Part shown: positions 26,587 through 41,600 of the stretch, piece after piece | Position numbering within the stretch: the stretch's first letter is position 1 | Layout: every line of letters starts with the position of its first letter | Assembly (NCBI GenBank): GCA_032622095.1 | Contig: CP136064.1 | Coordinates: 274,249,614 to 274,313,613 of the forward strand | Reading direction: 5' to 3' | DNA from: Siphonodentalium dalli | Lineage: Eukaryota; Mollusca; Scaphopoda; Gadilida; Siphonodentaliidae | Length of the DNA: 64,000 nt | Program-made: the position numbers and the translations under genes | The notes under the pieces: model-generated | The model's input: only the letters and a program-made list of their open reading frames with translations | What the model was told of the DNA's origin: nothing | Database searches by the model: none

Positions 26587-26647
<61 letters not shown>

Positions 26648-29600
26648 CCGCTTCTATCGTTTCTATGTTGTTTATTATACCCAATTGGTAGTTGCACATA
26701 TAATAAATACAACATATATCAACATAAAGACAAATTTAACATGAGTAATCACGTACTATTGCATATACGTTCTCGTGAATTTACTGTCATAAAATCTCAC
26801 TTGGTAGCTTTTGTTAGACATGTATATTGTCTCGAATGGTGAAGAAAGACCGGATCATGTCGCATATAACGTTTAACGGTTTCAATTTGTTTATTCTGCA
26901 TAATAAATCTGAACTTCTCATAATTTGTCATTTTTTAAGAAATGAGGGCACGTTACAATTATGTCCTTTACATAAGTTTCACGAATACTTTCGTAGGACT
27001 GACATTCTAAGATGAAATGATATTCTGACTCAATTTGTTTTGAATTACACGCAGAACACACCGCTGCTATAGTTTCTGTGTTATTTATTGTTATACAACA
27101 TAGTGTTGTTTGGGTTGGTTTGGGTGTTTTGCAATATAGTAAACATCACATCTAACCGTGAGACCGCTAGCTAACATATGATTGCATAAAAATGTGATAG
27201 TACCCACCAAGTATCATAAATGGCCTTTCGCAACGCAAACATTTCAATACAATTTAGATATTTAATGTGGAAATACATTATGTATACTATACAACGTGTG
27301 GGGGACCCGCGTTAGCATAGATGTGGACATATACGGCACCAGAGTGTCTGCAGCTAAAGTACCGATCACACTAGCTTAAAAGATACTATTTTGGTTCCCT
27401 TAGAAAATGCACAGATAATATGTTTAACACAAACATAGGTCGTTTTTTTAACTTATTATCTGAACATTTCCCATCAATGAATATGAATCATTCTGCAATT
27501 TATTATCTTTCCGTATGTTTGTCGTATATTACTATAACCTGAACATCCCCCAAATGAATAATATACTATTCCAATTTATATATGATAGCTGAATGGGATA
27601 ATCTACTAAGTAAAGAAATGGTTAACAGATAATATTTTGGTTGAGAGAATCATCCAATTACATCGGGATCACCGTGGAACATGTTTTATGGTCGAATGAC
27701 CCCAAAATGACTCGTTCCCATCTACATGTCAATATTAAAATTCATGACAAATGTCATGATGATCCGACCAAAGGTACAACCTGTAGCCCGTGCCAAAGGA
27801 TTTAGTCATGCAAAGAGCTCTGGCGGCCGTGTTTTTTGGCCGAATGACCCCAAAATGACTCGTTCCCATCTATATGTCAATATTAACATAAATGACAAAT
27901 TTCACGATGATCAGATAAACAATACGGCCTGTAGCCCATGCTAATGGATTGAATTTTGAAATCCAAGTTGGCCGCTGGCAGCCATGTTTTATTTTTGCTG
28001 AATTACCCCAAAATGACTCGTTCCCATTTACACGCTGATTTTCTCATAGACATGTTCACGAAAATATTCGACACACGGAATGGTCTACGTTTCTTATATA
28101 GAAATATCGTTGGAATGTTAATAAATGTTGTGTCAAAAGGTAACAACCGATGTTGTTGAAAGTTTCGACAATGTTCTTCAAATGGGTGTGGTAGTCAAAT
28201 ATATGTTATAAGTAGGAAAATTAGCTTGAAAATTTCGTGTCGATATGTACGAATACATTCGACACACCAGAATAGTCCATAAAGTTGTATTTCAATATAT
28301 ATTGTGTCGACATTTGTAGTACACCGCAGCATTCCTCTGTATGATGTCTCTCGTTAGGGAAATCTCGCTTCGTTTAATATTAATTTTCAATTCGGGACAC
28401 GAAAATGTTGTCCACACGTTTCTGTTTCAAGAAAGGGTACAACTGATGTTGTTGAAAGTGGCGAGTCGACTGCAATGCCAATGGTCTAAGTTTCTTATAT
28501 ATAATTATCGCAGGGATTTGGTGTCAAAAGGTAACAACCGATGTTGTTGAAAGTTTCGGCAATGCTCTTCAAATGGGTGTGTTAGTCAAATATGTTATAA
28601 GTAGGAAAATTGGCTTGAAAATTTCGTGTCGATATGTACGAATACATTCGACACACCAGAATAGTCCATAAAGTTGTTTAACGCAGGTATTTCAATATAT
28701 ATTATGTCGACATTAGTAGTACACCGCAGCATTCCTTTGATTATGCCTTGAACTGATGCGAAAACCCTGTGCCAATGCATTCTCTTATATATGCGAGTCG
28801 ACCATAGGTATTGGCCTATCAAATTTTATATTGTTTTTTATAATTGTTAAAGAATGTAAGAAACAATTTTCAAAAATTGTTAAAGAATGTAAGAAATAAT
28901 GATAATTGTTGAAAAAATTATAAAAAAATAAAAATTTGAGTTATGTTCCTATTGACTCGGGGACTAGCTTAGAGGTTTCAAATAAGCTGTGTTTACCTTA
29001 GGGAAATCTCGCTTCGTTTAATATTAATTTTGAATTCGGGACAAGGAAATGTTGTCCACACTTCCTGTTTCAAGAAAGGGTACAAACGATGTTGTTGAAA
29101 GTCGCGTGTCTACTTCCCACCGTTTTAAGCACGTGACCATAAAACACACCTGAGCGGCCGTAGCTCCTCCTTGTTCTTCGAGTTTCTCTGTGAGGTCATC
29201 TAAATCTCTAACCAATTCGTTTCTTTGTTTCTCAGCCTGAAATATGCAAAACGAAACATTGTTACCTGGAAGACGCACATAACACCTCACCGTGTACACG
29301 TATACTGCCAATAGACGTGTGATATTGTGATATCAATTAACCGGAATTTTGGATTGTATAATTGAATAAAATATTGCCGCGAATATGCAAGAAAGAATTA
29401 ATAAATTATCTATCAAATGTGACCCCGATGAATCCAGAACGGTATATTCATCCAGTGTTTGTATTTATAATTGAAGTAGTCAGGGAATTTAAACTTCACA
29501 TGAATCAGATGAATGTTAGCAGTACAGAGTACAAAATTTTCCCCATGAATAATATTTCTCGATGGAAAACTGCAGTAATAAAGATGCTGGTGAGCGAATA

Positions 29601-32600
29601 TCTCTATAGGAAACGTGGTGAGAATTATACGTATGAATCCTACGGGCCTATGTCGATCTATATAGGGAACATGTGGAGAATAAGTATGAATCCCACTGGT
29701 CTGTACCAATCACTGTAAACACATACTCGCTCTCTTGCGGTCCGTTCGTTTTCATATTCGTCCTCGAGTTCGCTGAGAGTGACCTGGAACTCTTTCAACT
29801 TCCGGTTGAGTTGAGCGCATTGGGTCTCTGTTTCTTCCAACTGGGTGCGTGTGTTGTTCAGATCTGAATCTTTCCTGAAATCAAAAATATATATTGGTTT
29901 CTGCAATTAAACATTATACATTTTTTTTCTTAGATGAATATGAAAATGAAATCGACTAGCCAACCCGTACACGACAAGGTGCGTTTTTCGTATACATGGT
30001 GCTGGGTCGGTCGTAAGTTTATCTTCTGTTAAATATGTTGATGTAGTTACTCAGTCCACAATATAACAACTCGAGCTTGAGAGAACACGGATGTGTTAAT
30101 GTTCGTGGTAAGTTAACTAAGTTATGTGATATCCGTCATTCAGCCATGTATACGTGTATTAGTTGTGGGAATGCACAGTTCTATGATGTATGTCATTCAC
30201 TCATGTATACTTTATTATTTGTGGGAATGCACAGTTCTATGATGAATGTCATTCATTCATGTATACGTGTATTAGTTGTGGGAATGCACAGTTATATGAT
30301 GTATGTCATTCACTCATGTATACGTGTATTAGTTGTGGGAATGCACAGTTATATGATGTATGTCATTCACTCATGTATACTTTATTAGTTGTGGGAATGC
30401 ACAGTACTATGATGTATGTCATTCACTCATGTATACTTTATTAGTTGTGGGAATGCACAGTTCTATGATGTATGTCATCCACTCATGTATACGTGTATTA
30501 GTTGTGGGAATGCACAGTTCTATGATGTATGACATTCACTCATGTATACTTTATTATTTGTGGGAATGCACAGTTCTATGATGTATGTCATTCACTCATG
30601 TATACGTGTATTATTTGTGTGAATGCACAGTTCTATGATGTATGTCATTCACTCGTGTATACGTGTATTAGTTGTGGGAATGCACAGTTATATGGTGTAT
30701 GTCATTCACTCACGTATACTTTATTATTTGTGGGAATGCACAGTTCTATGATGTATGTCATTCACTCATGTATACGTGTATTATTTGTGGGAATGCACAG
30801 TTCTATGATGTATGTCATTCACTCATGTATACGTGTATTAGTTGTGGGATTGCACAGTTCTATGATGTATGTCATTCACCCATGTATACTATATTATTTG
30901 TGGGAATGCACAGTTCTATGATGTATGTCATTCACTCACGTATACTTTATTATTTGTGGGAATGCACAGTTCTATGATGTATGTCATTCACTCATGTATA
31001 CGTGTATTATTTGTGGGAATGCACAGTTCTATGATGTATGTCATTCACTCATGTATACTTTTTTATTTGTGGGAATACACAGTTCTATATCATATGTCAT
31101 TAAATCATCTATACGTGTATTATTTGTGTGAATGTACAGTGGCCTGTAGGAAATTACATGTGTCCATACTCACTTCCTTAAGTGCTCTTCGGTATCATGT
31201 CGGGCCCGTTCCACTTCATCGAGATTATCTTGTGTGGCTCTCAGATCCTGCTCCAGGTTACGCTTCACTTTCTCGGTGTCACCTCTGATTTTCTTCTCGC
31301 GTTCGAAACAGCTCTCCATCTGTATAACATGATAATATAAATATACGGAAAACAATTTCGTTTTGTTAGTTCGGACCCCGATGAGAATAATTTATGCCTC
31401 ACTCAAAGCAACGATATTCGCATTCTGTGCGGTGCGTCTCCAACCACTAACAAACTGACAGCGTCGTAGAATGACACAACTTCTGAAAAGGACATGAACC
31501 CCAAACGAACGAACCAAATACCAACCACAAATTCATCAACCCTACGAGATAAAGGCTGGCTACAAGAAACAACCGTCCAATTACTCTACCATTCGGGATA
31601 AAGACTGGCGACAATTACTCAACACTTCGTGTTAAAGACTGGTGACAAACGGCAACCACCCAATTACTCAGCCCTTCGGGATAAAGGCTTGCGACAAACA
31701 ACAACCACCCAATTACTCAACATTTCTGGATAAAGGCTGGTGACAACGAAGGGAATCACGTACCTCATTCAAAGTCGATTCGAGTTTGTTCTTGATCTTG
31801 TTGAGGTTGTTAACTTTATCTTGCTCCGACTTGAGTTCATCCATGGTTTTATTGTGATTATCTTCCAGTGCCTTTCGGACCTTAGATAATTTACATAGAT
31901 CTTCGTCTTGTTTGGTCAGCTCGTCATGCAGACCCTTTATCTCGGTTTCTCTGGCTGCTTTCTCTTTCTCTACCTGTTGACAGACGTAAGCGTTGTGAAA
32001 TGTTAAGTCGAATCGCAAGGGACCGTTGGGTTACTTCGAGTTATCCATGAGTTCGACGTAGCCAGTTCGACCATTAGGTGTTCCAAAAGATCAACCAGCA
32101 AATTAATTTCGACTGTTTGAAACTCCATTTATTAATGTAAGTCTGTTTGACTAATAAGTTCGACGGAAGGCTGCCGAACAGTGCAGCAAATGAATCATGG
32201 GAGCTCAAGTTGAATAATGTAACAATCTCGTTACTAAATGCTCACTGATGAGTAGTTCCCTTAGGAAATGTTCATAAAATAAATTCAACAAATGACCGCC
32301 TTTCCCGAACACCCATCCAGATGAATAATTGGACATTCCAATGTAAACTTTTATAACTGAATTGGAAAATTCATTTTGTCAAAAGGTTTAATTAGGACGT
32401 ATCCAGCTAGGTAGTCAGACAGCTCTTTTAGGGGAAGCTTTGGTGGTCAAATTTCACAAATCGTTCTACTCTTTGTCAGACTCACAAAAGCTTAAAGGTC
32501 CACTTAATTGTCGACCCCGTATAATATTATATACAACATATTCCATATTATATACCATTTGAAAGATGAAGCTCCAAAATATGGTATTACCAACTTATCC

Positions 32601-35600
32601 GGGTAAACATGTTGCTTTTGTCAAGGTACCGACGTGCTTGCTCTGCTTAATTTGGATCTGGTCTGTACTGCCAGTCTATTATTCTCATTGGAAGGGGAAT
32701 AACTCTATCACTTAGTTGTGAATTATTAGGCAGTATGGGGTAGATAACGGGGGAAGACTTGGTGTGAATCTGAGAAGACACTCATAGGCCACAGTTATTC
32801 CACTTTCCGGTAGATTATATAAAAATGTTTGATTCCTCTTCCAAATGGTATATAATATGAAACATGTTGTACATAGTGTGATCTGGGCATTCGGAAATTA
32901 AATGGGGCCTTTAATGTCAAATCAAATGGGGAATAAATAATAGGTTATTCGTTTGAGACGCACCTTCGCTATATGTGCGTCCATATCATCACAGTCCTGT
33001 TTTAAGTCATGTATCTCCTGATTCATCTTCTCTTGTTTGTCATTCGTCGTGGTTACCTGCCCCTCGAACTCCCCCAGACGATCCTCGGCCTCCTTCAGCT
33101 GTTGGTCATTCTCTATCTTCTGCTCCACCATAATCACGACCTTCTCCTCAAGGTCAGAGATGTGATCCTGTTCAGCTTGCAGCTGAAGGGCAATGTCATC
33201 TTTCTGACACTGAAGCGTAACGTTCTGCTCTTCCAGTTCTTTTAGGAAGACGAGTTTCTTCTCCATTTCTTCTCTCTGTTTAGCCATTTCTTCCTCTTTC
33301 TTCTGCATCGCTTCCTCTTCGCGTGCAACGTTTAACATCGGCTTGATCTGAAATTTTCAACTTTCATGATATACGTTTCATAACTGAGTAAAGACATCAT
33401 TTCAATAGAGTAAAATGTTCCTATATATACCTAGAAATCACCACTAATTAAAAGGGAAAACTTATTTTTCGACGATCTTCAAACTGATCGGTGGAGGTAG
33501 AACAGAACCCTCGTGGCCAAGCTCCTGGTTATTGGTACCTGCTAACGAGCTCATGCGTGTAAACATTGAGTTGTGGGGGAAAACGAACTATCATAAAAAT
33601 AAAAGATTAAGTATATCTTAGTTATACAGTATTCGATAACATTGTGAACTCACCTGAACGTAAAGTTTCCACCAGCCCCAATTCCTGAGTCCAAGCCACT
33701 TTCGGATGTTCTTCTGTATAAGTTCCAACCCAGTCCTATGGAAAGGTAATAAGTTCAGTTTTCATTATGAATCATGCAACACAAAATTAAGAGAGAGCTA
33801 TTGCTGATCGTGTCATAATTATTGAGTAATTCTTAAAGTGAATATATCAAAATGAGCCAGAGCAAGTGTTGACAGTCCCAATGAAGCACGCACTAATACA
33901 ATACACACATTATATATGGCCTATATCAAACCATGTCCCATTAACCGACACTTGTGAAATTCTCACACGTCCAAATATTGTTAAAGATGTATCCATGGTA
34001 ACAGTTACATGAACAAATAAATATAATTTAACGCCGTTTTCTGCTTTGTTCTGTAGAAAATAATGTTGAAAACCAAATATGACAAAAACACTGGAACTAT
34101 ATATATTAAAGAATATAATTTGTTTATTGAACATCAACAATATATATGATTGTGTCCCTCTAAAACTATGAATACATCTTTAATATAGTAAGATTCACGC
34201 TTTCATACACAGTGTATGTTTTGCTTTGGGGACATACCTTTGATCCTTGAGTTTCTTGAAGGTGGTTCTGAATACGTATGCTCGGATGTAGGACTGTAGG
34301 TAAGCGATGATGTTGGTTAGAGCGTCGTCTCTCATCTCCTCCAATGAACCCAACACTCCGGCTTTGAAGAACACTTTGGTTATTCCGAGCTTATAATCAG
34401 CTTCGTCCATCTTGAGCGCGACAAGGATTTTATCCGTGACCTGTTTACCGTCGACGAATCCTTGGGGCACGGCGTTTGGAGCCAGGATCGAGTATCTCTG
34501 CTTGAATTCCGAGTAGATGATCCTGCTTGGGAAGCCTTTCCTACAGATACGGATTCCTTCCAGTACACCGTTACACTGAAGCTGGTGCAGGACCAAGCCG
34601 GCGTCGACCAGACCTGTAGGTACAATATATGAGAATGTGCTGAATTCCTATCAACAGGCCATTTGACACAGCATATACAACCAATATACATGTATCAGTA
34701 TTACCTTTATTTGTCTGCTGATCACATGGAACACAAGAACACGATCAATTAATGGGTTTAGTTCGAGACTTAAAGGTTTTTGGATTGGATTGTTTATTTG
34801 CACAACGTTGTACGTGCATATCGCTTCAATGTTCTGAATTAATAACCGCCGAAGTAGCGTTATCCCGACAACATACCTGGCTGTTTGAGCTCGTTGGGAA
34901 TGATACATCTGACGAAGTGAGGATGTGTTGTGTACAAATTCTTCATCAGCTTGTTCAATGATTCCTGAAATATGGACATGAACATGTGATCGAATGTATA
35001 TTATATCAATTCCAACCTTCATTGTCGACCGATAGAGTGGGAATGGCGTTAAGTTCATATCATGTTTGATAAAAATGTGAAGATTTTCGTTCATAACGGT
35101 TCAAGCTAACGACAAGGAATCAAAATATATATACTACCAGGCGGGATAAATGATGCATTGACCTATGTAACATGTGTCCTACATTATAACACATTTCATA
35201 ATCTGTCGCGCACAAAATATTTCTTGGGACTGTCAAAATCATTTCTAAAACGTATGATTTAATTTTGTTCTATACATACCCTGTGAACAGAAGAGATTGT
35301 TTGGAAAGCAGAACTCTTCTTTTTCTTCTTGCCACTAGCGCCAGCATCGGCCTCTGTAAAACAAATCGAACTTAACAATTGGAACATTTATATCGATTGA
35401 AGTTAAAAATATACTCAACCTTCGAGCTGCTAAGTATTGCATGTGTTATATACCACAACACAGAAAAACAGTGATGTCGAAAAAATATTTGGCAACACGA
35501 ATATTTGCTGTTGAGACCAACATCGTCCGGGTCAGAATCTCACTTGTTACGCTGATTTTTATTTTATGTCATATTATAACATAATAAACGCCTTCGCATA

Positions 35601-38600
35601 GTATAATGAACTACGGCAGATCAGAATTACGAATAGGGTACTACGTCACTAGAATTTGTATTCTTTTTATCAGTTGTAGTTTTGCCAAATCCGTAGTTAC
35701 TATTACAGTCTCAAACAACGAAGCATGTCACGCGAGCTTTACGTGCAATAATCGAGCCTACCATTGACTAGAAACTGATAACAACATCATTAAATACACC
35801 GTAATAACAGCAAACATAATCATCTTACTGTGAGTAGCACGTTTAATGGCATTATTACCTCGCAAACGTAGTCTCGTAGTCATCATTTCTGCGAAAAGGG
35901 GATTGGTCAGTACTACAACTTTACGGCTATGATAAGCTATTCGTAATACTTATCTGTCGCCGTGCATTGAGGGGAAAACACATAGGTAGCTCTGTGTAGA
36001 TCAATATTATGAACAGGTCTGTAACGTTAAAGGTATCCAACACTACATGCATAGCTCTATGTAGATCAATATAATGAACAGGTATCTAACGTTAAAGGTA
36101 TCCAATACTACATTCATAGCTCTGTGTAGATCACTATTATGAACAGGTCTGTAACGTTAAAGGTATCCTATACTACAATCATAGCTCTGTGTAGATCAAT
36201 ATCATCAACAGCGTTTTAGAGATGACAATGGTCTTCGCGGTGGACATATTTTGTTCTTATACCAATCATAAATATAGCATAAATAACATGTTATTATCAA
36301 GATCGTACGCATTGTTAGTAAACAAAAGTCGTAGTATATATGATACAGTACAGTGCGCAAAGAACGTGCGATAAGCAAAAAAACACTCTACACCGGTGAG
36401 AACCCATGCACTGTGAAATTTGGTTAGAATAGACACCATACTGACAACAGACCGATATAAAAAAATCGCCACGGTGTTCAATGTTTTTCTTATCGCACAC
36501 TTTTTACGTGCTGTATTTAAACAAACGTTCGGTTCACACAAATCGTTTTTAAGGTTATTATCGCATCCATACTATCATTATACTATTACTATATTCTTGA
36601 GGAAATTCATAATTTGGTAACGTTTATTTCAAAATTATGACCTACAACCAAGGCCATCCGTGCATTCAACGTTGACTCAGTTCGTACATTTTGAAAATAA
36701 GACACATTTTCCAAAATGGTTAAAATTTCTAGTCTTGTTATCAGTTGGCATTCGTTTATGTATGCAGACACTAAGACAGTCCTACCTGGTGGTGCCTGGA
36801 AGAGGAGGGCGACGAGCGGCTCCTTTGATGTTGATAACAGGTTAACGACTGTCTCGTTCAGTGGGTCTTTGTTCTTCTCAATCCAGTTCGCGATGCTGTA
36901 GCTCACCTGTAATGTCGATAAAAAATCGGTATCCGTTGAGTGTGAAAACCTTTTTAATATTTAAAAATTCGATGCCTTGTGTCATGAAAACTGGGTATTT
37001 CAGAAATATATCGCCTTAAACAATCGAAGCTGGACGTGTCAGAATGGGAGAGTTGCTTAGATATGATAAATGTAATTTACCAGCCAAACGTAATATATTT
37101 CTCGTAGTACAAGGGTGTAATTTTGACAAGCACAGAAGACCAAAAATAGTCACATTATTATTTTTTTTTCTGAATGCGTCGGTTGAAAATCGATGACGAT
37201 TTGAAAATGTTGCTTTTAAGTTAAATAAGCTGTTATTACAGTTATGTGTAAATTAATGCACTCATATGCGTGTAATTATGGGATGGTGTTTGATGCTGTG
37301 CTGAATATTGACGAGGATAGGCTATAAGCAGCATATTATTAGTATTCAAATTTCATTTAGATAGTTCTGTTATTACACGTTGTGACCAGTAGCACTCGCC
37401 ATTTCCATTTATTGTACCAACGTTTTCTCCACCATGAATAACAGTTATATTGTTATGTTTGCTGTGGCTTACCGTGCCGGCGTAATGGTGCAGAGCGAAG
37501 TGACTTTCTGGCATTCCAGCTTTTGGTTTTCCTGGTTTGCCGAAGTTCTTGCATTTTCCCATATGATTGCTGTATAACTTGTCTTTGAACGTCTGGTCGC
37601 TAGATTTTGGGAACATGCATTCCTCCTCAAGAATGGACAGGATTCCCAATGGCTGAAATATAAAATAAATTGAATTATATTGGAAAACCAGCAACGTAAC
37701 CGGTAGTAAATAAACATCAATGGCCGAAATATATGGTTAAATGTTGGTTGGCAAACGTAGCAGAAACATAAACTATATATGAATTGCCTGTTTAACACAT
37801 ACCTTCTCAATCAAGTCGACGCATGCTTGCAGATCCATTCCGAAATTGATGAACTCCCATTGGATGCCTTCCTTTGCGTATTGTTCCTGTTCCAGGACAA
37901 ACATGTGGTGGTTGAAGAACTGCTGCAGTCTCTCGTTGGTGTAGTTGATGCACAGCTGCTCAAAGCTGTTGAACTAGAAATAAGACACGATTTTATATAT
38001 TATAATGAGTAGAAATTATCGGACCAATGTTCAGTTATCAGCTCAACAAGGCAGTATGTGCGAATAGGAAAAATGTTATGGAGAAGATGAGGAAAACAAC
38101 GAAAAGTCGTATTCCGTGATATTAAGACGCGTATCTGTAGATTATGAATTAACTGAATTTAGCTGTAATGATAGAATGGGATCGCATCCCTGGTGTGAAC
38201 CAGACGAAAGTAAGGTATGATCGCGTGATCCATTGTTTTGTTATATATGAAATCTGCTATCTTGATATTTACAATTTCCCCTTAAATGAAGATTCAAAAC
38301 AACCGCGCCGGTTGACTTACGTCGAATATTTCGAAGCCAGCGATATCGAGAACGCCGATAAATTGGCTCCTCTTCTGCTTTGTATCCAGGGTTTGGTTGA
38401 CTCTCTTACCAGCCAACTGAATACTCGATCGAAGACACACTTGGACATCGCAGAGACGGAGTAGGTGACTTGGTTCACGTTTCTCCCCTGTATGACGTAT
38501 TCAGTTCCGACCTTGACCTTTGGTTTAGTGAAGGCCTTCAGCAAATCACCAGCGTTAATTCCCAGAAGGAAAGCTACCTTCTCCGCATCTGTTGCCATAG

Positions 38601-41600
38601 GGAAAACATAGCATTTTAATTAACTTCACCCACAGGCAGTGGGGAAGTATTTGAAAGTTTTTATTACGCTAATTAACTCCGACTTGGTCCGGAAGGTAGG
38701 TGGAATAACTTTAAAACATGCTCACCTTAGTGGGCAAAATGTGGCGGATTAAGTTGATGAAAACACATGCTATAACCAAAGTATAGTTAAATGATGAAAT
38801 TATCTTTCTTTCACGCGACCAGTAGACTTTTAATGGGCTTTCCGGCAAATAAAAACTGGCCTTCGAATATAGGCGTCCAAGAAACACGTTGCTGTGCCGT
38901 GTCGAACCCATGTTCCTTTAGTATTGGAGCACTGAGATATCCGTGTCGAACCCATGTTCCTTTAGTATTGGACCACTGAGATATCCGTGTCGAACCCATG
39001 TTCCTTTAGTAATGGACCACTGAGATATCCGTGTCGAACCCATGTTACTTTAGTAATGGACCACTGAGATATCCGTATCGAACCCATGTTCCTGTAGTAT
39101 TGGACCACTGAGATATCCGTGTCGAACCCATGTTACTTTAGTATTGGACCACTGAGATATCCGTGTCGAACCCATGTTCCTTTAGTATTGGACCACTGAG
39201 ATATCCGTGTCGAACCCATGTTCCTTTAGTATTGGACCACTGAGATATCCGTGTCGAACCCATGTTCCTTTAGTAATGGACCACTGAGATATCCGTGTCG
39301 AACCCATGTTCCTTTAGTAATGGACCACTGAGATATCCGTGTCGAACCCATGTTCCTTTAGTATTGGACCACTGAGATATCCGTGTCGACCCATGTTACT
39401 TTAGTATTGGACCACTGAGATATCCGTGTCGACCCATGTTACTTTAGTAATGGACCACTGAGATATCCGTGTCGAACCATGTTCCTTTAGTAATGGACCA
39501 CTGAGATAGCCGTGTGTATACTTGATGAGGCTAATCAACATATTCTCGTACAAATAGGTTCATATTGAACCTAAATATTCACATTCATATTGGACTTATT
39601 TGATTCTGAATTAAGTCCATAGTGGACCAACAGCGTTATTCGTTGACTGGCGCTGGCCACAGTGAAAACATATTATAGAGGTATTTGCTAGACAGGCTCT
39701 TGCCTGCAAACGTTTACGCTGAAACAGCCACGCCCATACCTGTTGTTCCATCAGCCTCCGCCTGCTCCTCCTTCCCTCTCTGTTTGAACTTCATCTCACC
39801 CATACTCATGACTGCGCATGTCTGTTTGTATGCGCTCAGTTTCTCCTCTGGTGTGAATCCCAATACATCGAAGGCTTTCTGTGAATGAAACAAAAATACT
39901 TAGTTAAATTTTTGTCGCAGAGGCTTTCCGGTGTGCGATCACAGCTGTGAATAAGCCCACTCTTTGGGAATGCTTACATCCTTTTGAGTAATAAAGTTCC
40001 CGAGAATTTTAGAGGATCAAGATTTGGTAATATAATAAACGTCACACAAAAATCGTACCACGAAGAACAACTCTATCTTGTTAGCAGCCTCAATCACGAC
40101 AAATTCCCTTTAAACTATAGATTCCACCACGATCTTTCTATCGAAATAAACCACTTTTATTTAGTTTACCTGTATGGACAAACCAGACTTTTTTTATTTT
40201 GTTTTTTAAATCAAAATTTAAAAAAACTGACGCAGTTATAACATCCTCCGGAGTACTTCGAGTTACAACACACAATTTTGTTGAAATCTGTCCAGGTGTC
40301 TGGGATGAAAATCGCGAACAGACAGACATACGGGTAGACAGATCCTACTCTTTCACGGATATAGATAATATACCAAAATATTCAGTTTGATCCGTATTTT
40401 ATTCGCAAAATAGCTAATTGTATAGTCTTGAAATCGGGATATATAAAAATTATGTTGTTGTTGTAATTGTAACCAGGAAGAAATATACCATCTTTAATTA
40501 ATAATAGTATTTTGTTAAGCCACCCAAACATTTCATGAGATGAGAGAATCCGACTTACATCTGTATCTTTCATCTCTTGTACGTCATCGATGTTGTCGAC
40601 AGTTAACACGCCCTGGTTAACGTATGAATACAACCCAGCATCGGGACTCACCAACAACTTCTCTGTAAAACAATTAAATTATTATTATAGTTGAGAGCCA
40701 TTTATATTTAAAATGGTTCGAAACACACCGTGTGAGACCACTCTTGGAAATGTCGACAGACTACAGCGCATGCAACAAATGAAATAAAACGAACTTATGT
40801 GGAATGAGATTCCTTACTCAACATGTGGACATTTGATTGTGTTTCTGATAGCTAACCAACAATAGTGTTACACGTACAAAACACGTTTCTCACATTTCTC
40901 ACAACAGTGGCTATTTTTGGAGCAAAGTAAAGTATTATGTTCGAAATATTACCCTACTGCTTTTAGCAGTTGATGTTTATAAATAACAAATTGATTTCTT
41001 TACCATAACGTGCAGGCATATAGCATTCCAAGGTTTGACTGATTCTTATCTACCATGAAATTATGGCAAATGCAGCTATTAGGTTTGGGATAAGGCTAGC
41101 ACCACTTACCATACAGATCTGGAAAAGCATTTGACAGAAGTTGGTAGAAGATATGGTAGTTCCTCTCCGCCGATTGCTGATACGTCACTCGAGATTTCTC
41201 CAACAAATCTAAAAGTGAAAATACAATTCTGAATGACTTTGTTGGAGCAGCACATAAATACAATTCTGAATTGCTTTGTTTGAGCAGCATATTAATTCTG
41301 AATTGCTTTGTTTGAGCAGCATATTAATTCTGAATTGCTTTGTTTGAGCAGCATACTAATTTTACTTTAATCTTCTATTATTGGGCGACTTAGATTACTC
41401 GGTGTTAATTAGTCATAAGAGGAATCGAAGTAGGTGAGGTGAAATAATGTCATTGTTATTGACAATCACAATTTTGTCAGTACGTATATTAGATTATTAA
41501 CGATTCTTCAATCAGACGTAAATCAAAAGAGTATTTATAGTATCAATGGATTACTTACATGTTTCAATGTCAGCACCAGCTATCTTCCCCTGTGGCCCGA

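Larger units (their letters stand above)
35354..36785 (-). other. Mhc intron 14
   Basis: 1432 bp holding the 65 bp tandem repeat (35980-36230) and the inverted-repeat element (36350-36516). The first 600 bp is A+T-rich with no recognised content. Confidence 0.6.

Noticed and set aside
29362-29718. 118-codon plus-strand open frame in Mhc intron 22
   Set aside because: It has no domain and its end is antisense to the border of exon 22; likely chance in A+T-rich DNA.
30077-31288. Many overlapping plus-strand open frames of 70-140 codons
   Set aside because: They are phase-shifted readings of the 56-57 bp minisatellite; the 57 bp units keep phase and the 56 bp ones shift it.
34651-35094. 147-codon minus-strand open frame covering exon 16
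   Set aside because: It reads exon 16 in the wrong phase; the correct phase gives the conserved [10 protein letters not shown] motif.
38880-39515. Regularly spaced repeats that might suggest a CRISPR array
   Set aside because: Units abut directly with no unique spacers, and the context is a eukaryotic intron.
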